From NCBI GenBank assembly GCA_032358165.1, contig CM063639.1, positions 62,001-126,000 of the forward strand: a stretch of 64,000 bases of DNA, in the 5' to 3' direction. Every line of letters starts with the position of its first letter. Positions within the stretch are counted from its first letter, which is position 1. The notes under the pieces are model-generated. The model made no database searches, was not told where the DNA came from, and worked only from the letters and a program-made list of their open reading frames with translations. Positions 55,844 through 64,000 of this stretch are shown here, in pieces. The position numbers and the translations under genes were made by a program. Source of the stretch: Diplosphaera chodatii (lineage: Eukaryota > Chlorophyta > Trebouxiophyceae > Prasiolales > Stichococcaceae).

Positions 55844-55978
55844 TAATTTATAAATTTATTTAAATTTATAAAAATGTGAAATATTTTTTACTTTTTTTTT
55901 TGTTGTTATAAAAACCAATTTTTAATAACAACAAAATACTTGTACAATAAAAAAACTTGTTGTATTTTGCAAGAAGTT

Positions 55979-56060
55979 TGTAGCACAGCAACTAACAAGT
56001 AAGTTGTAAATAAAATCAAACTTTGTTTGATTTTATCAACAACTTACTCCGTTAGCCTTT
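55979..56060 (-). repeat. composite repeat shared with the minD upstream region
   Basis: AGCACAGCAACTAACAAG, then a perfect hairpin AAAATCAAAC-TTT-GTTTGATTTT, then CAACAACTTACTCCGTTAGC. The left part recurs inverted at about 5655-5710. The overall layout mimics R2 with different arms. Confidence 0.75.
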
Positions 56061-56141
56061 GTTAGTACTTATATAAATTTTTTATTATTTTAGCTTGGCA
56101 TAAACTTATATTTCTTAAAAATATATAATATATGATGTAAA

Positions 56142-56708
56142 ATGAACTATAATACGAAATTATCTTTATTCTTTATTAATATAGAAAAAAATATTTCAAA
56201 AAAAATGGTATTTTTTGAAATATATTTTGCAAAAGGTGTTTTTTTTTTATTTTTTGGTTTTTTATTAGGAAATTTGTTTGGAAGTTTTTTAGATATTTTT
56301 CGTAAATTAGTAATATGGGACGGTTTTATTGTATTAATAATTATTTTATTACAAGAATTTATTAGTTATTCCATATATAAGTCAAAAAAACGGACTTTAT
56401 TTTTTTATGTGAAAAATAAAAAAACATATAAATTAAAAAAAAAAAAATTTTTCTTTAATAGAATTACGCAATTAACAAATTTTTTGATTGGAAGCTTTTT
56501 TTATGTGTCAATTTTTCTTAAGAAAATTATTTTAAAGGCGTATACTGTTTTTCCTGAGACAATAAAAAAAAAAATGAGTTATTTTTTTTTTAATGAAAAC
56601 TTAGCTACAAACAAAACTTATCAAATTTACATTCTTAAAAATTTGAATCTTTTTAAAATTGGTATTTTATTAGGGTTTTTTATTGATGCGTTTAAGGTTG
56701 GGTCATAA
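56142..56708 (+). CDS. ycf20: Ycf20 family protein
   Basis: Membrane protein of the Ycf20 (DUF565) family. A nuclear Ycf20-like protein of Chlamydomonas affects thermal dissipation of light energy, but the plastid protein's role is unknown. It is 188 aa, longer than the usual about 110. The N-terminal hydrophobic segment with FFLFFGFLLGNLFGSFLD (about residues 30-47) and the C-terminal FKIGILLGFFIDAFKVGS are the conserved Ycf20 ends. The extra part (about 85-165) is Lys/Phe-rich and lies between the conserved helices. Confidence 0.85.
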   Translation: MNYNTKLSLFFINIEKNISKKMVFFEIYFAKGVFFLFFGFLLGNLFGSFLDIFRKLVIWDGFIVLIIILLQEFISYSIYKSKKRTLFFYVKNKKTYKLKKKKFFFNRITQLTNFLIGSFFYVSIFLKKIILKAYTVFPETIKKKMSYFFFNENLATNKTYQIYILKNLNLFKIGILLGFFIDAFKVGS

Positions 56709-57809
<1,101 letters not shown>

Positions 57810-58263
57810 TTATCATTGATAAGATCAATCTTGTTAATTATTTAATTCGCAATTTAATCATTAACCAGTTTGTATTTAATTAAATTAATTAACAATTTAT
57901 AAGTTTTTTAATATTTTTATCTATTTTTAAATTATTTATAATTAAATAATAAGAAAACAATTTAATCTTGCAACTAGTTTGTACCGTGGACAAACTAGTT
58001 GCAAAGTTTTTATTATTTAAACGGCAGTTTTGCAGGGACGAGCCCCTGCCAAGGGGCCTTTGTTGGATAAAACGAAGTTTTATCTTACTGCAGGCTTACT
58101 TTGCTAGTCCAATAAAAAAGAGTTTAAAATTATTTTTTAATATTTAAAATACTATTCTATCTATAATTTAAACTAATTAAAATCCGTATAAAATATTTAT
58201 TTTTACTATTTAACATAATTAAATAACAAGATTAAAATTTATAGTTTTTATAATGTAGCATAA
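57810..58263. repeat. psaC-trnC spacer
   Basis: A short hairpin TTGCAACTAGTTTGTACC../..ACAAACTAGTTGCAA lies at about 57967-58004, R7 at 58031-58056, and R8 with an R1 half at about 58057-58110. No gene seen. Confidence 0.6.
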
Positions 58264-58334
58264 AGGTGGTACCCAGATTCGAACTGGGGATAAAGGATTT
58301 GCAATCCTCTGCCTTACCGCTTGGCCATACCACC
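58264..58334 (-). tRNA. trnC-GCA: tRNA-Cys (GCA)
   Basis: On the minus strand: acceptor GGTGGTA with TACCACC, D-arm GGCCAAGCGGTAAGGC, anticodon loop TTGCAAA with anticodon GCA, T-arm CCCAGTTCGAATCTGGG and discriminator T. Confidence 0.96.
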
Positions 58335-59339
58335 TTATAATATGTTTAACTTTATTAGCTAAAATATAATTTATATTTTAGTGTTTATTTGCAATAAACA
58401 CTAATAAAAAAATAATTCATAAAATAATTTTTTATTTAAATAGAAACACAAAATAAAACATATTTATTTTGATAGCAAAACTAAGTATAAAATGTATCTA
58501 TTTTATAGATACAAAAACTGCTTTTCTATTAATCTGGATAAAAATTTATATAAATAAATTATTCATAATATATGATTATGAATATAATTATTCTACTATA
58601 AAATTTCATGGATAAGTCATTCAATAATAGACGAAAAAACAAATTTTTACTTATACTAGCAAAGCAAGCCTGCAGTAAGATAAAACTTCGTTTTATCCAA
58701 CAAAGGCAAATCGATTGACAAATCATTTTTTTCTAGTCTATTATTTTTTACAAATTTATTTTTTATACTTATTTTATTTTCATGTAATTATATTTAATTG
58801 AATTAATCACTCAATTTAATCAAAATTATAAGTAATTGTATTATCAATTAAAAATTTTTTTAATTTAAAAAATGATTTTATTCATATTAAAACAAATACT
58901 GTAAATAATCATAATATAATACATTTTTTTTTAAATACTAATTTAATTTGTTATAAACGTATGAATAAAACATTTTTATGTTTTTATTTAATAACGACTT
59001 GTCAATAAATTTATTCCTAACACTTGCACTTTTATTACACAAAACTTCGTTTTATCTTATTATAGGCTTGCTTAACTCTTTTGCTAATATTTCAACTTTG
59101 TTGAAATATTAGCAAAGGTTCATAAAATTTTCCCTTGCTTTGTTATAAAAACTTCCAAACATACAACTTTGTTGTATGTCAGGTTTTCTTCGAAAACGTT
59201 TTTATTAGCAAAGGGAAAACAAGCAAAGCTTTTTTTCTTAACGACAAGTTTGTATTTGTACAAATGTTGGCAATAATTGACTATACTTTTGATAGCATCA
59301 TATAAAAAATAAAAAAAAATTTATATAAGTTTATACAAA
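58335..59339. repeat. trnC-rpoB spacer
   Basis: About 1 kb without a gene. R1/R8 lie at about 58657-58706, R8/R6 relics at about 59038-59118, nested R9/R3 at about 59140-59210, and R4 at about 59215-59240. Two small hairpins lie directly upstream of trnC (about 58359-58402). Confidence 0.6.
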
Positions 59340-62300
59340 ATGACACTTTCCTGTTCTCGGGTTTTTTTTTTAGCTCCATATTTTGTAGAAATGCAACGCA
59401 AAAGTTTTTTAAATTTGTTAAATATTGGATTAATTTATGAATTATCAAAAAGAAATCCAATTTCAGATTTAAATAAGCAATTTCAGCTTATTTTTTATCC
59501 TAACTACTATCAATTAAGCGTACCGGAATATACACCTAAACAAGCAATTTTAAAATCAAAAACATATGCATCAAAATTATATTTACCATTGCAATTAATG
59601 AATTATAAATCAAAAAAATTTCAATTTCAATGGGTTATTATTGGGAATTTACCTTTAATGACAAAACGAGGACATTTTATTGTCAATGGCTCGCCTAGAG
59701 TAATTGTAAATCAGATGGTGCGTAGTCCTGGAATTTATTATCAGCAAGCAATTGATCAAAAAAAAAGAAAAACATATTATGCTGATTTGATTTCTCATCG
59801 AGGAGCTTGGTTACGAATTGAAACAGACAGAAAAAAACGATTGTGGGCAAGAATGAAAAAAAGCCCTAAAATTCCGTTACTAATTTTTCTTCAAGCAGCC
59901 GGAATTACTGAGCATGCCATTAATCAATCAACAAAATACTCAGAATTTATAAAAAATTCTATGGATGAAACAGACGATTATCCGTACCCAGGTACCATTA
60001 AAAATGCTTTATTACTTCTTTATTCAATTGTTTACCCACGAAAAAAAAAATCAGAAATAACACTGGGTAAAGCAAAAAAATTTCTTTTTAGAAAATTTTT
60101 TAATCATCGAACATATGATTTAAGTCAATTTGGGCGAATTCAATTAAATAAGAAATTTCAATTTTCTGTTCCTGAAACTACATATGTGTTAACTCCTGAA
60201 GACTTGCTATTTGTAACTGATTATTTAATTCAATTAGAACATGGTTTAGGCACAATCGACGATATTGATAATTTAAAAAATAGAAGAGTACGGACTTCGG
60301 GCGAACTAATACAAAATCAATTAGGTACTGGATTTATTCGATTAGAAAAATTTATTCGAGAAAAAATAAGAAATTCAAACTTGTCAATTTCAAACATAAT
60401 TAGCACAAAACCTGTTAATGGAGCTTTACGAGAATTTTTTGGTTCAAGTCCACTTTCACAATTTATGGACCAAACAAATCCATTAGCGGAATTAACACAT
60501 AAAAGACGTGTAAGTTCATTAGGTCCAGGTGGCGTAAATCGTGAAACCGCAGGTATAAATGTTCGTGGAATCCATGGAACTCATTATGGTCGTGTGTGTC
60601 CAATTGAAACTCCTGAAGGACGCAATGCTGGATTAGTTAACTCGTTAACTGTTTTTGCTCGAATGAATGATCAAGGTTTCCTTGAAACACCTTTCTATTC
60701 AGTTTATCAAGGTCAAATACAAAAATCTTGCGGTGTAAGCTTTTTTTCAGCAAATCAAGAGCAACATATTATTAGTGCTCCTGGTGATTTAAAAATAGAC
60801 GATTTTTCTAATTTACCTTCTACTAGTATTCCAGCACGAGTACATGGTGAATTTAAAAAAAAATTTAAAAATGAAATTCAGTATATATCAGTATCACCTG
60901 TTCAAATGATTTCAATTGCGACTTCTTTAATTCCATTTTTAGAACATGATGACGCAAATAGAGCACTTATGGGATCAAATATGCAGCGTCAAGCAGTACC
61001 ATTAATTTTACCTGAAAAAACAATTGTCGGAACTGGTTTAGAGGCAAGAGTTACGTCGGATTCTGGACATGGAATTCAAGCTAAAAAAAGTGGATTTGTT
61101 TCATATGTAAGTGGCAGAATTATTCGAATTGAAAATTTTTATTCTAGGTACAATTTTAAGAACACTAGCTCTATAAAAAAAAAATTCTCTAATACATTTA
61201 AACTAACCTTTGATAGTGAAACAACTGAAACTTATGTAAATGCATTTCAACATTCAAACATTTGTTCATTAGAGTTGATAAAAAAAAATACTAATTTTTT
61301 TCCGTTTTCGAATAAAACAAAATTTTATAAAAAAAATAAGCCATTTCCAAAAAATTATAAAACACAAGGTTTTAATAAACAGAATAAAGAAACAAAATCT
61401 AAATTATTTGCAAATCAACAATATTTTAGTTCTGTAACTAAACAAGAAAATACAAAAAATTCAACTCAAAATTTCATTTATTTAAGCGAATTAATATTTT
61501 CTAAAAAATTATCTAGATTTAAAAAAACTTTATTTACTAATACATGGGCGGGGTTTAAGACAATAAAGAAAATATCGTATATACAATATAGTGGCGTTTT
61601 CGCACCATATTTTATTCAGGAAAAACAATTTATTTGTTCTACTTTGCAAAGCAAAAAATGGAAACTAGCTTTAAAACAAAATTTAAAAAAACAGTACATT
61701 AATGATCTTAATTTCAAAAATTTCTTTTCACCTAAAGTTTCAATAAATTTAGAATTTGTTAATTTGTTGAGTAAAAATAAAACTTTTTCCCTTTGCCTTG
61801 CAAAGCAAGGGACCAAAACAACTAATAAAACACTTTATACCATTAATTCATCTTTTAATAATACTTCAACTTTATTTTTTGACTCAATAGTTCAAGGAAA
61901 ACCTAAGCTGGAAAAAGTTGAAAATAAAATAATTTTGCAAAATTATAACTATACAAAATTTTTTCAATTTAAATTCATTGCAACTAATTCAAATGAAACA
62001 AAATCCGACAAAATTAGTTTAAAACTAATTAAAATCAATAAAGAAAAGAAAAAAAAGAATATTTATTTTTTTTCAACTTGTAAACAACTAGCTCGTGAAA
62101 AATATATATCAAAAATACATTTTTTAGGTTTATCAAAAAAAAATTTAATTAAATATCTTCATGTTCCAAAAAATGTTTCTTTTTGTAATAAAAACGAAGT
62201 TTTTATAACAAAGCAAAAGGAAAATGATGTAAATTCAAATAGAATTATTATAAAAGCATGTACTTATTTACTATATTTGAAAACTTTTAATAATTATAAA

Positions 62301-64000
62301 AATATTAAAAATATTTTCTTTTATAAATCAACAGCCTGGGATAATTTTTTAAATAAAAAATTTAGTTTAATTAAATCAACTACCCCTTGGCAGGGGCTCG
62401 TCCCTGCTAAATTATATAAATTTTCCAATGTTTGTCCTTACATCTTATTAAATACACCAATTTTAGATTCTAGCTCGAATTTAAGAAAAATTAATGAGAC
62501 GTTCGGGATTAATAAAAAAATTCAATTGAAGTTAACGTATTCCCATGAAAATAGATTTTCTTTTAATTCAGCCTTTGTTGGACAAAACGAAGTTTTGTCT
62601 TACCGCAGGCTTGCTTCACTAGAAAATATACAAAATTCTCCGAATTCTTTAAGATTAAATAAAATTTCTAAATCTAACTTAATTTTTCAACAAAATTGTC
62701 ATCCTATCAAAAATTTTAATTTTTTATTGTATGACAATTTTAAAGTAAATTCAAATTGTTTACATGAACATAAAAATTATTTTATGCAACCATATCAACA
62801 TTCGAATCAAAATACTTGCATGCATCAAAGACCTATAGTAAACGAAGGTGAATGGGTTCAAGAAGGAGATCTACTAGCGGATGGAGCAGCAAGCGTGAAA
62901 GGAGAATTATCTGTTGGAAAAACACTTTTGGTTGCCTATATGCCATGGGAAGGATATAATTTTGAAGATGCAATTCTTATCAGTCAAAGACTTATTTATG
63001 ATGATTTGTATACCTCGATTCATATTGAAAGATATGAAATTGAAATTTCTGATACAGAATATGGTTTAGAACAAATTACATCACAAATCCCTGATATTTC
63101 TTATTTTCAAAAAAAAAATTTAGACACTAATGGAATAATTAAACTCGGAAGCTGGGTTCAGGAAGGTGATATTCTTGTTGGAAAAATAACTCCAATTAAA
63201 GCAAAGCAATTGTCAGGACATGAAAGGTTATTAGCAGACATTTTAGAACAAACAAAAATTACAACTGTTCGCGATACATCATTACGTGTTCCTAAAAATG
63301 TTCATGGCCGAGTTGTTCATTTAGAATTACTTGAAGCAGAAAATATTCCTTTAGAAATCGCATTTCAAGGTCCTGAACGTGTTCATATTTATATTGCTGA
63401 AAAACGAAAAATTCAAGTTGGTGATAAAATGTCTGGTCGTCATGGTAATAAAGGAATTGTATCCAAAATAATACCTCAACAAGATATGCCATATCTTCCA
63501 GATGGAAGTTCTGTTGATATGGTATTAAACCCACTAGGAGTTCCATCACGTATGAATGTCGGGCAAATATTTGAATGTTTGTTGGGTTTAGCCGGAAAGG
63601 AATTAAACGAAGAATTTAAAATTAGTTGTTTTGATGAAATGAATGGCCCACAAGCTTCACGAAGCTTGACATATTCAAAATTGTTTCAAGCTCGATTAAA
63701 AACAGGAAAAAATTGGCTATTTAATCCAAATTCTCCAGGTAAAATAAAACTTTTTGATGGTCGAACAGGAGAATGTTTTCATCAAACAGTAACTGTAGGT
63801 CAATCATACATGTTAAAACTAGTTCATTTAGTTGACGAAAAAATTCATGCACGCTCTACTGGGCCATATTCATTAGTTACACAGCAACCACTTCGTGGGC
63901 GGTCTAAGCACGGAGGTCAACGACTTGGTGAAATGGAAGTATGGGCGTTAGAAGGATTTGGTGCAGCTTATACATTGCAAGAACTTTTAACGAGTAAATC
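59340..64000 (+). CDS. rpoB: RNA polymerase beta subunit (3' end outside window)
   Basis: The beta subunit of the plastid-encoded RNA polymerase. The frame is open for 1553 codons to the window edge, which cuts it near its C-terminus (EGFGAAYTLQELLTSKS). Conserved blocks include GHFIVNGSPRVIVNQMVRSPG (about residues 118-138), the rifampicin-region FGSSPLSQFMDQTNPLAELTHKRR (about 366-389), CPIETPEGRNAGL, QNTCMHQRPIV (about 1158-1168) and GDKMSGRHGNKG (about 1361-1372). A poorly conserved, Lys/Asn/Phe-rich insert of about 550 residues (about 603-1150) separates the two halves, where other plastid beta subunits have only a short linker. Four SDRs lie in frame within it. Confidence 0.97.
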   Translation, partial: MTLSCSRVFFLAPYFVEMQRKSFLNLLNIGLIYELSKRNPISDLNKQFQLIFYPNYYQLSVPEYTPKQAILKSKTYASKLYLPLQLMNYKSKKFQFQWVIIGNLPLMTKRGHFIVNGSPRVIVNQMVRSPGIYYQQAIDQKKRKTYYADLISHRGAWLRIETDRKKRLWARMKKSPKIPLLIFLQAAGITEHAINQSTKYSEFIKNSMDETDDYPYPGTIKNALLLLYSIVYPRKKKSEITLGKAKKFLFRKFFNHRTYDLSQFGRIQLNKKFQFSVPETTYVLTPEDLLFVTDYLIQLEHGLGTIDDIDNLKNRRVRTSGELIQNQLGTGFIRLEKFIREKIRNSNLSISNIISTKPVNGALREFFGSSPLSQFMDQTNPLAELTHKRRVSSLGPGGVNRETAGINVRGIHGTHYGRVCPIETPEGRNAGLVNSLTVFARMNDQGFLETPFYSVYQGQIQKSCGVSFFSANQEQHIISAPGDLKIDDFSNLPSTSIPARVHGEFKKKFKNEIQYISVSPVQMISIATSLIPFLEHDDANRALMGSNMQRQAVPLILPEKTIVGTGLEARVTSDSGHGIQAKKSGFVSYVSGRIIRIENFYSRYNFKNTSSIKKKFSNTFKLTFDSETTETYVNAFQHSNICSLELIKKNTNFFPFSNKTKFYKKNKPFPKNYKTQGFNKQNKETKSKLFANQQYFSSVTKQENTKNSTQNFIYLSELIFSKKLSRFKKTLFTNTWAGFKTIKKISYIQYSGVFAPYFIQEKQFICSTLQSKKWKLALKQNLKKQYINDLNFKNFFSPKVSINLEFVNLLSKNKTFSLCLAKQGTKTTNKTLYTINSSFNNTSTLFFDSIVQGKPKLEKVENKIILQNYNYTKFFQFKFIATNSNETKSDKISLKLIKINKEKKKKNIYFFSTCKQLAREKYISKIHFLGLSKKNLIKYLHVPKNVSFCNKNEVFITKQKENDVNSNRIIIKACTYLLYLKTFNNYKNIKNIFFYKSTAWDNFLNKKFSLIKSTTPWQGLVPAKLYKFSNVCPYILLNTPILDSSSNLRKINETFGINKKIQLKLTYSHENRFSFNSAFVGQNEVLSYRRLASLENIQNSPNSLRLNKISKSNLIFQQNCHPIKNFNFLLYDNFKVNSNCLHEHKNYFMQPYQHSNQNTCMHQRPIVNEGEWVQEGDLLADGAASVKGELSVGKTLLVAYMPWEGYNFEDAILISQRLIYDDLYTSIHIERYEIEISDTEYGLEQITSQIPDISYFQKKNLDTNGIIKLGSWVQEGDILVGKITPIKAKQLSGHERLLADILEQTKITTVRDTSLRVPKNVHGRVVHLELLEAENIPLEIAFQGPERVHIYIAEKRKIQVGDKMSGRHGNKGIVSKIIPQQDMPYLPDGSSVDMVLNPLGVPSRMNVGQIFECLLGLAGKELNEEFKISCFDEMNGPQASRSLTYSKLFQARLKTGKNWLFNPNSPGKIKLFDGRTGECFHQTVTVGQSYMLKLVHLVDEKIHARSTGPYSLVTQQPLRGRSKHGGQRLGEMEVWALEGFGAAYTLQELLTSK
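61788..62622 (+). repeat. four SDR copies inside rpoB
   Basis: CCCTTTGCCTTGCAAAGCAA at 61788-61812; R9 at 62187-62217; R7 at 62383-62407; and R8 plus an R1-like tail at 62571-62622. All are in the open frame, encoding for example SLCLAKQG, NKNEVFITKQK, PWQGLVPAK and FVGQNEVLSYRRLASLEN. Confidence 0.92.

Overview
The window is chloroplast DNA of a green alga. It is very AT-rich and carries rbcL, chlB, psaA/psaB, psb and psa genes, tufA, rpl2/rpl23/rpl19, rps7/rps12, rpoB and tRNAs. minD, tilS, ycf20, ycf4, cemA, a ycf47-like gene, psaM, psb30 and tufA still being plastid-encoded points to a core chlorophyte outside the most reduced lineages (Trebouxiophyceae- or Ulvophyceae-like). I cannot name the species. 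The standard code fits every gene read. No rRNA operon or large inverted repeat is visible.

Layout. 1-18.3 kb is mostly on the minus strand: rpl23-rpl2; cemA; trnR-ACG (+); minD (+); trnT-UGU; then the ribosomal/translation series rps12, rps7, tufA, rpl19, ycf4; trnN-GUU; and atpB-atpE. 20-31 kb: rbcL (+), psaA-psaB (-) and chlB (-). 32-35 kb: psbK, psb30, psaM, trnQ-UUG (+), ycf47-like (-), trnF-GAA (+). 35.7-43 kb: tilS (+), trnL-CAA (-), psbE-psbF-psbL-psbJ (-), trnH-GUG, trnG-UCC, psbZ and trnK-UUU (+). 43.4-48.5 kb: a 1688-codon ftsH-like gene (-). 49.4-54.7 kb: the psbB-psbT-psbN-psbH cluster, with psbB split by a group I intron that carries a LAGLIDADG endonuclease gene. 55-64 kb: trnG-GCC, trnS-UGA, ycf20, psaC (+), trnC-GCA (-) and rpoB (+), which runs off the right edge.

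Between almost all genes lie dense short dispersed repeats (SDRs). Names used below: R1 = CTAGCAAAGCTAGC boxes; R2 = a 61-bp unit with TTGTACAAAC/GTTTGTACAA; R3 = ACATACAACTTTGTTGTATG; R4 = AACAAGCTTTGCTTGTT; R5 = AATAAAGCTTTGCTTTATT; R6 = ATTTCAACTTTGTTGAAAT; R7 = GCAGGGACGAGCCCCTGC and its relative with GAAAAAACGGAGTTTTTTC; R8 = GATAAAACGAAGTTTTATC; R9 = AAAAACTTCGTTTTT; R10 = TTTTCACACAAATGTGTGAA; R11 = AAAAAACTTTGTTTTTT plus ATTGACAAGC; R12 = CACAAAAATTTTATTTTTGTG; R13 = palindromes with AATTAAAAAATAGAATAATG. Most are perfect hairpins with different arms but the same kind of three-base centre (TTT/TTC or AAA/GAA). They are inserted into one another, and they have entered the rpoB and tilS reading frames, the psbB intron and the rpl2 stop region. 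This nested, constant-centre hairpin system is the most unusual thing in the window.

The genes form a normal plastid set: photosystem I and II subunits, ATP synthase, Rubisco, dark chlorophyll synthesis, ribosome and RNA polymerase parts, a division-site protein, a tRNA-modifying enzyme and a probably protease-dead FtsH-type AAA protein.
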